64,000 bases of DNA, taken from the NCBI GenBank assembly GCA_046316495.1, contig JBKDAM010000061.1, positions 1-64,000 of the forward strand, in the 5' to 3' direction. The stretch is from M3007 sp046316495 (GTDB lineage: Bacteria > Bacteroidota > Bacteroidia > Chitinophagales > Saprospiraceae). The notes under the pieces are model-generated. The model saw nothing but the letters and a program-made list of their open reading frames with translations. It was not told where the DNA came from and made no database searches. The stretch's first letter is position 1. Each line of letters starts with the position of its first letter. Of this stretch, positions 26,606 to 34,556 are shown in pieces. Both the position numbers and the translations under genes were made by a program.

Positions 26606-28270
26606 ATGCGAACCTTTCAATGGCTTTTTGTTATTGTTTGGCTACAACAGCTTCCAAATGTTCTGATTGCTCAGGACAGGGAGGTTCGTTTGAACGCTGT
26701 TTTATCAACTCGGGAGGTGGTGGAAGGCTCGCATTTCGAGGTTACTTACCAATTGTCAGGGAGTATTAATGGAGATCTTCGTGCTCCGGACTTTAGCCCT
26801 TTTCAACGGTTAGGGAATACGCAAGAGCTCTCTGGGATGCAGTTTGTGAATGGCTCTGTTTCCGCTCATCACACATGGGTATTTAGTTTAATTGCGCCAG
26901 TAGCTGGTGAATATATCATTCCTCCTGCGGAGGTGCAGCTAAAAGGTAAAGTATATCGCTCAAAAGAGCTAAGAGTACGGGTATTACCCGCCACAAAAGT
27001 CAAGTCTGGGGGAGCGTTGTCGGTCCCTGTTGGGGCAGATCCAGCTGTATTTTTATTGACGGAAGTAAGTACGGGCAGTGTATATGTTGGTCAACAAGTA
27101 GTAGTTAAGGTTTATTTATATACAAAACGGGCGCTATCTGGAGTGAATTTGGTGCGGCTTCCAGAGCTGTCATCAGGGAGTTTAAAAGAGTTAGAGCGGT
27201 ATAATGATGCAGAGGAGCAAGTGGTAGTTGGCGGGGAGCGGTATCATCGACTTTTAGTATATGCTGGTTCATTTTTTGCGGAAGCTCCAGGAAGGGTTGT
27301 TATTTCTCCATCTGTGATTACCACTGCGATGGTTTCTGGCAATCCATTTCAGTCATATCGGACGATTCAAATTGCCTCATCTCCCCTGTCTTTGGATGTT
27401 ATGGAGTTGCCTTTGCCCATACCTGATGGTTTTTCAGGGTTGGTCGGTCAATATGAGGTAGAGGCGATGGTTAATATTGATTCAATTTTAGTCAGTGAGG
27501 CGGTCGTTTGTACGTTATCTATACAGGGAAATGGTAGTTCAAGACTCCTTGAGTTGCCGAGGCTAGGAGTTTCGGATGGCCTTAAGGGGTATGAACCGAT
27601 TGTAAAAGAGGAGGAGGTATACGAGAATGGTCGGGAGTTAGCCCACCGCCAGCAGTTAGAATACACTGTATCTGCCTTATCAGAGGGTATGCAATTTATT
27701 AAGCCTGCACTTATCTGGTTTGATCCTGATAGCAATAAATACTGTCGGTATGAACCCATAATTTCTGTCAAAGTGGGCCCGAAGCAGCGAGGTGAGCTTT
27801 TCCCAACTAATGTAGTTAGTGGGGAATTTTGGACTGTTGCCAGAAAAGTGGGTTTGGGGTCACTCGTCCTTGCACTTGCGGTACTGGCTGGTTACTTTGT
27901 AGTTGATCGAAAGAAAAAGGAGCACATGGTAATGTCAGAACCAACCTCTCAATCCAAAGAGGTCTTTACCATCGGTTCTGAGCAGGAGCCTGCAATTCAT
28001 GCAACACAGCCTGTTGGATTTTATGAAAAAATCTATTGGGAGGTTCGACGTTATTTCGCGAATAAGTTGGGGATTCCCCCAGAGGAGGTAAGTAAAGCCG
28101 TAGTGAGTCGTTGGATGGAGGAGAACGGCTATAGTAACGCTGCTATATCGGACATGAAATTAGTATTTAGCACTTGTGAGCAGGCGCTTTATGCTGAGCA
28201 GGATCACAGTGCCAAACACCTGCTTATTGAAAGTAAAGTAAAGTTACTCTTGAGTGGTGTTGATTATTAG
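26606..28270 (+). CDS. batD: BatD-family membrane protein
   Basis: A 554-residue protein: signal peptide (ending VLIAQ), repeated Ig-like beta domains (25-400) with EVVEGSHFEVTYQLSG, GMQFVNGSVSAHHTWVFSLIAPVAGEY and VYVGQQVVVKVYLYT, a transmembrane helix (VGLGSLVLALAVLAGYFVV, about 412-432) and a C-terminal cytosolic helical domain. This is the BatD (oxygen tolerance) architecture. BatA, BatB, BatC and BatE genes are not in the window, so here batD stands apart from the usual cluster. Molecular role in Bat complexes remains unclear. Confidence 0.85.
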   Translation: MRTFQWLFVIVWLQQLPNVLIAQDREVRLNAVLSTREVVEGSHFEVTYQLSGSINGDLRAPDFSPFQRLGNTQELSGMQFVNGSVSAHHTWVFSLIAPVAGEYIIPPAEVQLKGKVYRSKELRVRVLPATKVKSGGALSVPVGADPAVFLLTEVSTGSVYVGQQVVVKVYLYTKRALSGVNLVRLPELSSGSLKELERYNDAEEQVVVGGERYHRLLVYAGSFFAEAPGRVVISPSVITTAMVSGNPFQSYRTIQIASSPLSLDVMELPLPIPDGFSGLVGQYEVEAMVNIDSILVSEAVVCTLSIQGNGSSRLLELPRLGVSDGLKGYEPIVKEEEVYENGRELAHRQQLEYTVSALSEGMQFIKPALIWFDPDSNKYCRYEPIISVKVGPKQRGELFPTNVVSGEFWTVARKVGLGSLVLALAVLAGYFVVDRKKKEHMVMSEPTSQSKEVFTIGSEQEPAIHATQPVGFYEKIYWEVRRYFANKLGIPPEEVSKAVVSRWMEENGYSNAAISDMKLVFSTCEQALYAEQDHSAKHLLIESKVKLLLSGVDY

Positions 28271-28344
28271 ATGTTGGGAGGAGTAGGAAACTCTTGCCTA
28301 TTCGAAATGAAAGCATACATAAAAAAGGATAAAAGTGATTAATT

Positions 28345-28866
28345 ATGATCAAGAAACTGTTGTTTTTTCTCGTGTTTATGGAGTTGTCTTTTGTGTCTGC
28401 CGCTCAGCAATCTCCTTTTGGTCAGACCTTTGAGCAAATGCACCGGATGATGTTAAAGGGGATGTTTGGAGATACGACGATAGCGCTTCGTCCAGGTGAG
28501 AGTCATCGCTTTCAGATGGGCCCTGACTCTTCTTCTTTTTTTTATTTTCGAATGGATACTACGTTTCAGGGAGGGGCTATGCATGATTTTTTCAAGATGG
28601 ATCCATTTAATAACCAATTGCAAGAAGGGGATACCGATGACTTTTGGGGTTTTGGTCGGATGATGCGTGAAATGCAGGAGATGCAACGGCAGATGCTTGG
28701 CCTTTCTCCACAGCAGGCTCCTGATTCTGGTGAGGAAGAAATATTGCCTGAGGAACGAATTCGAAAGCGGGAGGAGGGATCTGAGAAGCCTGCTAGGCCT
28801 TCTACACCTTCTTCACCTTCTACACCTACTCCTGCGCCTACCAAGATTAAAACAATTCGAATATAA
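28345..28866 (+). CDS. Exported Met-rich, Pro/Ser-tailed protein, unknown function
   Basis: A 173-residue product not recognised. It has a signal peptide (FFLVFMELSFVSAAQ), then a Met- and Phe-rich section (FEQMHRMMLKGMFG; MMREMQEMQRQMLGL), an acidic stretch (EEEILPEERIRKREEG) and a low-complexity tail of Pro, Ser and Thr (about 148-168). Probably periplasmic. It follows batD by 74 bp and may be cotranscribed. The Met clusters could bind copper or simply form amphipathic helices; neither is shown. Confidence 0.55.
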   Translation: MIKKLLFFLVFMELSFVSAAQQSPFGQTFEQMHRMMLKGMFGDTTIALRPGESHRFQMGPDSSSFFYFRMDTTFQGGAMHDFFKMDPFNNQLQEGDTDDFWGFGRMMREMQEMQRQMLGLSPQQAPDSGEEEILPEERIRKREEGSEKPARPSTPSSPSTPTPAPTKIKTIRI

Positions 28867-28877
28867 AATTCAACCTT

Positions 28878-28885
28878 TATCTTTG
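28878..28885 (+). promoter_or_regulatory. -7 box (TATCTTTG) of the gene at 28918
   Basis: Perfect TAnnTTTG just after the preceding stop codon, 32 nt ahead of ATG 28918. Confidence 0.55.
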
Positions 28886-28917
28886 CAGGCTGTTAAAGTA
28901 GCTTACAAAACAACTGT

Positions 28918-29358
28918 ATGTCGAAAAACGAACAATTAGACGTAATTATTTATCGAGTACGGGATCAAGGGCTAGAGGTGTTCTTAGTTAATCCAGAGGG
29001 AATACCTTTGGAGGGTAAGAGTCCTGTTCCTTCTGCTGATCGGACAGATCGTTTGATGTCTACCTCTGGGAGTATAGAGTTGGATTCTTACACTGATACG
29101 GATGGTCTAGAGCGGAAGGCGATTGCAATTGAGGCGGATTGGCATGAAATTCCTTCCCTTCGTGCACTGATGTATGAAGATTATCGGGTAGCAAAAGAGA
29201 AGGCGCGTCAACATTTGAAAAGTTTGATCCCTGACCAGGAACAGGGGGCCTATGTAGCAATAAAAGACGCCTTTAAGCGGGTGTTGCCGGAGCAATATGC
29301 CTTCTTAAAGGAGTTGAAGGACATTATTTTGGATAAGAATCAGACTAAATACATTTAA
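28918..29358 (+). CDS. Conserved protein with Nudix-like N-terminus but no Nudix box
   Basis: A 146-residue cytosolic protein. The opening LDVIIYRVRDQGLEVFLVNPEG resembles the first strands of Nudix hydrolases, but the catalytic box GX5EX7REUXEEXGU is absent. The second half is helical and charged (YEDYRVAKEKARQHLKSL; YVAIKDAFKRVLPEQYAFLKELKDII). It has its own promoter box and is followed by a hairpin. It may be a non-catalytic Nudix relative or an unrelated fold; function unknown. Confidence 0.55.
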   Translation: MSKNEQLDVIIYRVRDQGLEVFLVNPEGIPLEGKSPVPSADRTDRLMSTSGSIELDSYTDTDGLERKAIAIEADWHEIPSLRALMYEDYRVAKEKARQHLKSLIPDQEQGAYVAIKDAFKRVLPEQYAFLKELKDIILDKNQTKYI

Positions 29359-29381
29359 CCTAGTCTCTATTTGCTAGTTAT

Positions 29382-29420
29382 TAACGCCTCGAATGAGCAA
29401 CAATGCCTTTCGGGGCGTTA
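29382..29420 (+). terminator. Hairpin after the 28918 gene, abutting the next promoter
   Basis: TAACGCCTCGAA (29382-29393) pairs with TTCGGGGCGTTA (29409-29420), 12 bp with one G-U pair. CTTTTGT follows. The last two bases of the right arm are the TA of the next -7 box, so terminator and promoter share bases. Confidence 0.5.
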
Positions 29421-29426
29421 CTTTTG
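29419..29426 (+). promoter_or_regulatory. -7 box (TACTTTTG) of the thioredoxin-like gene
   Basis: TAnnTTTG match, 75 nt upstream of ATG 29502; overlaps the right arm of the preceding hairpin. Confidence 0.5.
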
Positions 29427-29501
29427 TATAGTATTTATTAGATGAACTCGTTCGATGTATTCTATTTGGATGCATCAATTATCAGAAAACGTAAATAAGT
29501 T

Positions 29502-30875
29502 ATGAGGAAATTGTTTTTTCTTTTTCTGCTTGCTCTGCCTTTGGGTCTTATTGCGCAGCAATCGGCTACAAGCAAGGCTAAGAAACCTGTTTCGACTACC
29601 AAACCAGCTGCTGCATCGGCTGCCAAGCCTACATCAGTTGCTTCTATTCGGGTTATTTGTAGTGTGATTGAGCCTCCTAGTTCTATGGACAGTCTTTATT
29701 TGTACGAGTATGCTGGATATGGAATGCAGAAGGTAGCTGCAGCTGCTTCGGACGGAAAAGGTGTTTATACTCTTACAATTCCGGGAGGTCCTCTTAAATT
29801 TTATGGTATTGGCTTTAACGAGGCGAACACTGCTCGGGTTGTTTTAGGAGATGAGCCGGAGGTGAAGCTTTGGGCAAACGCTCAGTATATGGATAGGGCA
29901 AGGACCTTAGGCTCAAAGCAGAATGCAGGATTAGAGCAGGTAATTCGCAAGATGTCTGTCTATCAGACGACTAATTGGAATGATCCAGAATTGTACAAAG
30001 AGCGGGTATCGTATGTGGATTCATTAAAAAAAGCGGGATCTTTTTTTTGGCGTTCTGCTAATTTGCTCTCCCCACCCTATTTTCAGGGGAAGGATGTAAA
30101 CAGGGAGGGGGAATATTATGGGATGAATTGGTTTAGTCATGTTGATTTTAATGATCGCGCGTATGATCAATATCCGGATGTTTATTTTGCTTTTGCTGCA
30201 TTTGCAAATCGGATTTCGAGTATGACCAACCAAGAGGATGAAGTGCGGCTGTGGTGTGAAACCCAGCTGAAAAGAATCCCTGCGAATTCGGAAGCATATC
30301 GTTTAGCCCTTGGAGGTATTTTGCGTACGTTTCAACAACGCCAGATGATGGCTAGTTTTGCGCGTTTTGCTAAGGAGTATGTTGAAAAGTATGAGAATAA
30401 AGATCGCGGTGAGATGGAGAGTTTAAAGTTTGAATTAGCCAAGGCAGGAACCTCAACACCTGGGATGGCTGTACCGGACTTAGTTGGTATGACTCCTGAG
30501 AATGAGTCATTCTCTTTATCTGCTCTTCGTGGCAAGATTGTATTAATTGATTTTTGGGCTAGTTGGTGTGGACCTTGTAGAAAAGAAAACCCCACTGTTC
30601 GGGCGGTTTATCAGAAATATAAAGATCAAGGTTTTGAAATATTGGGTGTAAGTCTTGATCGGGATGCTGTAGCATGGAAAAAGGCGATTGCTGATGATCA
30701 GCTTCCATGGAAACATATAAGTGATTTGAAAGGATGGCAGAGTTCGCACGCAGCGCTCTATTCGGTATCCTCTATTCCTCAAACCCTTTTAATTGATAGG
30801 GAAGGTAAGTTGATTGTTCGAAACCTTCGAGGAGAGGGTTTGAAGACTAAGCTTGCTGAGGTTTTCGGAAACTAA
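29502..30875 (+). CDS. Periplasmic TlpA-like thiol-disulfide oxidoreductase
   Basis: A 457-residue exported protein. Signal peptide (LFFLFLLALPLGLIAQ), an Ala/Lys/Thr/Pro linker (20-50), an N-terminal beta domain like those fused to Bacteroidota thioredoxins, a helical middle (150-310) and a C-terminal TlpA/AhpC-TSA domain (320-457) with IVLIDFWASWCGPCRKENP, the CGPC redox centre and cis-Pro in SSIPQTLLID. Likely reduces periplasmic disulfides or resists oxidative stress. A strong bidirectional terminator follows the stop codon. Confidence 0.88.
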   Translation: MRKLFFLFLLALPLGLIAQQSATSKAKKPVSTTKPAAASAAKPTSVASIRVICSVIEPPSSMDSLYLYEYAGYGMQKVAAAASDGKGVYTLTIPGGPLKFYGIGFNEANTARVVLGDEPEVKLWANAQYMDRARTLGSKQNAGLEQVIRKMSVYQTTNWNDPELYKERVSYVDSLKKAGSFFWRSANLLSPPYFQGKDVNREGEYYGMNWFSHVDFNDRAYDQYPDVYFAFAAFANRISSMTNQEDEVRLWCETQLKRIPANSEAYRLALGGILRTFQQRQMMASFARFAKEYVEKYENKDRGEMESLKFELAKAGTSTPGMAVPDLVGMTPENESFSLSALRGKIVLIDFWASWCGPCRKENPTVRAVYQKYKDQGFEILGVSLDRDAVAWKKAIADDQLPWKHISDLKGWQSSHAALYSVSSIPQTLLIDREGKLIVRNLRGEGLKTKLAEVFGN

Positions 30876-30882
30876 AAAAAAA

Positions 30883-30912
30883 CGGCTGCTCACTGGAGCA
30901 GCCGTTTTTTTT
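30883..30912. terminator. Strong bidirectional intrinsic terminator
   Basis: CGGCTGCTC (30883-30891), loop ACTG, GAGCAGCCG (30896-30904), followed by T8 and preceded by A-rich sequence. It serves both the thioredoxin-like gene and the convergent DUF3109 gene. Confidence 0.9.
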
Positions 30913-30952
30913 AATCGTTATTTTCTTTTATAAACTTTGCTGCGGCATCTAA

Positions 30953-31495
30953 TTACTCATAGAAAGCTTCTCCGTATTTTCGGATTATTGCCTCCTTAAG
31001 AAATTGGTAGACGGGGACTTGCTCTTGCCGCCCTTTTTCACATGCAGCTGAGCAGATTTCCCACCGATCGTAGTTAAGTGCTTCAAAACCAACTGTTTCA
31101 TTTTTTGCGACGCGTATTGGGTAAAGTTGGCAAGAAATAGGTTTTCGGAAAGGCACTTTCCCTTCTCGCCAAGCTGTTTCGATTCCACATTGTGCTACGC
31201 CACCAGCCATAGTCATGTAGGCACAGGGTCCATTATCGACCAAGGTAGTCCCCCATTCTTCGGCCTCATTAAAGTAGACATATTTGCCTTGTGCTTCAAT
31301 TGCCGCTACTCCAAGGGGGGATAGATAAGGCTTTACTTTCTCAAATATTTCATCAAGTATAGCTAGCTCATTTGCTTCTAGGGGGGCACCTGAATCTCCC
31401 TCCCAGCAGCAAGCACCTTTGCAAGCTTGTAAGTTGCAGACAAACTGCTCTTGAATGACCTCGTCGCTAATAAGCTTATCTTGGATAACGATCAT
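30953..31495 (-). CDS. DUF3109 Cys-rich protein
   Basis: A 180-residue cytosolic protein of the DUF3109 family, related to the YkgJ-type metal-chelating group. Conserved Cys positions include CNLQACKGACCW near the start, GPCAYM, AQCGIE, ISCQLYPIR and EICSAACEKG. These probably bind zinc or an iron-sulfur cluster (inference). ATG 31495 is used because homologues begin close to MIVIQDKLIS. It lies 4 bp after the amidohydrolase-like stop codon in the gldA-led unit. Confidence 0.85.
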   Translation of the reverse strand: MIVIQDKLISDEVIQEQFVCNLQACKGACCWEGDSGAPLEANELAILDEIFEKVKPYLSPLGVAAIEAQGKYVYFNEAEEWGTTLVDNGPCAYMTMAGGVAQCGIETAWREGKVPFRKPISCQLYPIRVAKNETVGFEALNYDRWEICSAACEKGRQEQVPVYQFLKEAIIRKYGEAFYE

Positions 31496-31499
31496 GTGG

Positions 31500-32732
31500 T
31501 TATTTAGGGAGCAGGACTCCATTTTTTACTTTAAAATCAACTGCTCTAATTTTAAGCAGGTTATTTAACGGGTTGTCTTCTAGAACAAGAAAACTTGCCT
31601 CGTATTTGGGTTCAATTTTGCCAATTTTTCTATTAGGGAAGATAGCTCTTGGAGTACGCTCGCAGAGCGACTTCAGGACGGCATCTGCTGGTATATCGCC
31701 CAGGGCAAACCAATAATTCACCTCAGATCGGATGGTTCTGATAGGGTCGTCGGAGCCAACCAACACATTAGCCCCTGCATCCAATAGTCTTTTTAGGGTT
31801 TTTTTGTGGTAATCCCTAAGGCTACTGTGCAAGGTGCCTGTATTTTGGGCCTTGGTGAGGAGTGGCACAATGGCGGTTTGTTTTTTTACTAATAGTTTGA
31901 TATCGTTTTCTGTCAGATCGTATGCCTTGGTATCACCTGTGCCATCCCACTGCATTCCAGGCAGGTTGGCAATTCCATCAACACCGAGTGTTATGGCCAG
32001 TCGAAGGTCTGCGGCGTTTGCGACATGCGCGAACACTTTGAGGTCTGCTTTGTGAGCTTTTTTGATGATGGCTTTTGCTACTTCAGGAGAGAGCCCAAAG
32101 GATGGTTTGCCGCCATTTTTTTCTGCATCCAGGAGCCAGATAGATATTACCCCCGGTTTTTGTGCTTTGATTTTTTCCCAATTGGCACTTACTGCGGAGG
32201 TATTGTCAATAAACCAGTAACCATCACCAAGCCCTTTGCGGCTATTTTTAATTTCTTCTTGTTTTTGAGCAATTAGATTAGGATTTTTTATGTCCATTGC
32301 TGCTGGCTCGTATTTGAAAAACGGTTCTCCGAGTGTGCAGGTGATTTCACCATTCGCGAAGGAGATGTCTGGACTGGTTGGCTGATTACCTTTTGGAGCA
32401 ATTTCGGTCCGCTGAAGATTCGTGTTGCCCAATATTTGCACATAAAATACCCCTTCATTGTGGTACGAGCGCAATTGCATATCTGGGGTTGGATTAGCTG
32501 TGAGGCAAGTGCCGAAGGCATCACCCATTGGAGGAACGACCCATTTATTGGTCAGGTCAATGACTGAGTCGATTTTAGACGGAGCCTTTTTAGTCAATTT
32601 GCCTCCGGTGGAGTACCAAGTGCCTGGTGTAAAGTCTTTGCCATTATACCAGTTTCCGTTTCGGAATTCGTAGTTTTTTTGTGCTGAAACGTTAAAAGAA
32701 ACGAGTAAAAGGAGGAATAAGAGGAATCGCAT
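31500..32732 (-). CDS. Amidohydrolase-like protein lacking the metal site
   Basis: A 410-residue exported protein (signal ending NVSAQ) with the amidohydrolase frame: a small beta domain, then WVVPPMGDAFGTC (64-76), a TIM-barrel-like section with PEVAKAIIKKAHKADLKVFAHVA, GVDGIANLPG, VGSDD and a C-terminal ARAI-type segment (TPRAIFPNRKIGKIEPKYEASFLVLE). In active relatives the second strand motif is DAHTH; here both His are Phe73 and Thr75, and the His of the GIAHLPG-type motif is Asn. Only the AHVA His and SDD Asp remain. Metal-dependent hydrolysis is unlikely. It is 40 bp behind gldF, where gldG might be expected. Confidence 0.8.
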   Translation of the reverse strand: MRFLLFLLLLVSFNVSAQKNYEFRNGNWYNGKDFTPGTWYSTGGKLTKKAPSKIDSVIDLTNKWVVPPMGDAFGTCLTANPTPDMQLRSYHNEGVFYVQILGNTNLQRTEIAPKGNQPTSPDISFANGEITCTLGEPFFKYEPAAMDIKNPNLIAQKQEEIKNSRKGLGDGYWFIDNTSAVSANWEKIKAQKPGVISIWLLDAEKNGGKPSFGLSPEVAKAIIKKAHKADLKVFAHVANAADLRLAITLGVDGIANLPGMQWDGTGDTKAYDLTENDIKLLVKKQTAIVPLLTKAQNTGTLHSSLRDYHKKTLKRLLDAGANVLVGSDDPIRTIRSEVNYWFALGDIPADAVLKSLCERTPRAIFPNRKIGKIEPKYEASFLVLEDNPLNNLLKIRAVDFKVKNGVLLPK

Positions 32733-32772
32733 GGGCTTGCGTTGTATTGAGAATTAGATAAAATAAGCCTGA

Positions 32773-33504
32773 TTACCATTTTCTGCGGCCCAAGGATAAA
32801 GTGGTTGCCGCAAGGAACAGAATGATAACAGAGGTGAAATAGATCAAGTCGCGGGAGTCTAGGACTCCGCGGCTGATTGAATTATAATGGTATTCAATTC
32901 CAAAAGATTGAATAAGATCGTCCATTTTTCCGTAAAAGATAGGCAAGCTGCTCAAGAAGTCGAATGCAAGGTAGACGAAGAAACAGAGGAAAGTAGCCAG
33001 TACAAACGAAACGATTTGATTGTTGGTTAGGGAGGACGCAAAAACTCCAATAGAGACAAAGGCGCCTGCCAGGAATAAGAGGCCGATATAGGAGCCGATA
33101 ATGCCCCCTGAGTCAAGATTACCTTGAGGTGCCCCTAGAAAATAAACCGTCAGGTAGTAGGTGAAGGTTGGAATGAGTGCAAACACCACTAAAAGGAAGC
33201 TAGCTAGGAATTTTCCCAATACAATTTCCCAATCGGATAAAGGCCTGGTCACGAGCAATTCGATGGTTCCGGAAGATTGTTCTTCTGCAAGGGTCCGCAT
33301 CGTCACAGCTGGAATAAGGAATAAGAATACAATGGGAGCAGTTCCAAACAAGGTATCCAAGGTGGCATACCCTCCGGTTAGCAGGGAGGTATCAGGGAAA
33401 ACGAAGAGCACTAGTCCCATTAAAATAAGGAATACGCCGATGACCATATAGCCAATAAGCGAAGAAAAAAAGGAATTAATTTCTTTTTTCAGTATTGGTA
33501 TCAT
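32773..33504 (-). CDS. gldF: Gliding-motility ABC transporter permease GldF
   Basis: A 243-residue permease with six hydrophobic segments. It opens MIPILKKEINSFFSSLIGYMVIGVFL and contains PAVTMRTLAEEQSSGTIELLVTRPLSDWEIVLGKFLAS, typical of GldF and ABC-2 permeases. GldF acts with GldA and GldG in gliding of Flavobacterium; in nonmotile relatives the complex persists with unknown cargo. gldA lies 9 bp upstream; gldG, normally next to gldF, is missing here. Confidence 0.9.
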   Translation of the reverse strand: MIPILKKEINSFFSSLIGYMVIGVFLILMGLVLFVFPDTSLLTGGYATLDTLFGTAPIVFLFLIPAVTMRTLAEEQSSGTIELLVTRPLSDWEIVLGKFLASFLLVVFALIPTFTYYLTVYFLGAPQGNLDSGGIIGSYIGLLFLAGAFVSIGVFASSLTNNQIVSFVLATFLCFFVYLAFDFLSSLPIFYGKMDDLIQSFGIEYHYNSISRGVLDSRDLIYFTSVIILFLAATTLSLGRRKW

Positions 33505-33513
33505 GCGCGGTAG

Positions 33514-34443
33514 TTATTGTTCGGTGGGTATTGGATTTTGTTTGGTGAGTTGTTGGAAGACGTTTTCGACGCTTTGTACTTCCTTGTGTAGTTCAAGCAA
33601 AATCAATTGGTGGTGGACGGCGAGTTGGAAGACCTCTGCTCGAATATCGTGTTCGGGAGCGGAGGTGATTTGCCAGCGGTTTTCGCCCAGTGGTTTGACC
33701 TGTTGAACGTTTGGAATTGATTTAAGTAGTTGGGGGTTGATGGCTGATTTGAATCCTGCAGTAACGATGGAATGTCCAGAGAACTGGTCTTTTAGCTGTT
33801 CGATGGGTGCATTTGCTACGAGTACTCCCTTGTTAATGATGACTGCACGGTCACAGACGGCTTCGACTTCACTTAGGATGTGAGTGGAAAGGATGACTGT
33901 CTTCTCTTTTCCGAGCTCCTTGATTAGTTGTCTGATTTCGATGATTTGGTTTGGGTCGAGCCCGGAGGTGGGCTCGTCCAAGATGAGTACGTCTGGGTTG
34001 TGGAGCATAGCTTGGGCAAGTCCAACCCGTTGGCGGTAGCCTTTTGAGAGTTGACCGATTTGTTTATGGCGATGCGATGCAAGGCCTGTTCTTTCGATCA
34101 TTTCATTCACCCGTTTTAGGGGGCTGTTTACTTTATGAACCCCTGCCGTGAACTCCAGGTATTCACGAACGTACATTTCTTTGTAGAGGGGATTATGTTC
34201 GGGTAGATATCCTATGTGTGCGCGGGCTTCCATGGGTTGGGTGCTAACGTTGAAGCCACAAACCACAGCGTCGCCTTCAGAGGGAGGGATATAGCCTGTA
34301 ATTATTTTCATGGTGGTGGTTTTACCTGCGCCATTAGGTCCAAGGAACCCGAGCACCTCTTTTTTTTGGGCTTCGAAACTCACCTTATTCACGGCTAATT
34401 GTTCGCCGTAGATTTTTACAAGACCGTTCACTACTACTGACAT
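33514..34443 (-). CDS. gldA: Gliding-motility ABC transporter ATPase GldA
   Basis: A 309-residue ABC ATPase with Walker A GPNGAGKTTT, signature LSKGYRQRVGLAQAM, Walker B VLILDEPTSGLDP and switch His STHILSEVEAVCDR. The C-terminal extension (about 225-309) resembles GldA/NosF-type exporters. It pairs with the GldF permease just downstream. A TACTTTTG box lies 37 nt upstream, so this is probably the first gene of gldA-gldF-amidohydrolase-DUF3109. Confidence 0.92.
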   Translation of the reverse strand: MSVVVNGLVKIYGEQLAVNKVSFEAQKKEVLGFLGPNGAGKTTTMKIITGYIPPSEGDAVVCGFNVSTQPMEARAHIGYLPEHNPLYKEMYVREYLEFTAGVHKVNSPLKRVNEMIERTGLASHRHKQIGQLSKGYRQRVGLAQAMLHNPDVLILDEPTSGLDPNQIIEIRQLIKELGKEKTVILSTHILSEVEAVCDRAVIINKGVLVANAPIEQLKDQFSGHSIVTAGFKSAINPQLLKSIPNVQQVKPLGENRWQITSAPEHDIRAEVFQLAVHHQLILLELHKEVQSVENVFQQLTKQNPIPTEQ

Positions 34444-34480
34444 AAGAGCTTAGGGTGCTGAATAGAAGGCTCCCTGGGTG

Positions 34481-34488
34481 CAAAAGTA
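34481..34488 (-). promoter_or_regulatory. -7 box (TACTTTTG) of the gldA unit
   Basis: TAnnTTTG match on the minus strand with 37 nt to ATG 34443. Confidence 0.5.
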
Positions 34489-34556
34489 CGAAATAATCAG
34501 TATCGTTCACCGCCTAAAGGAGGAATACGAACTGATTGGGTGGGCACATAAGGTGT

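Noticed and set aside
28918..29358. Calling this a Nudix hydrolase
   Set aside because: Only the first strands look Nudix-like; the catalytic box is absent, so the name would overstate the evidence.
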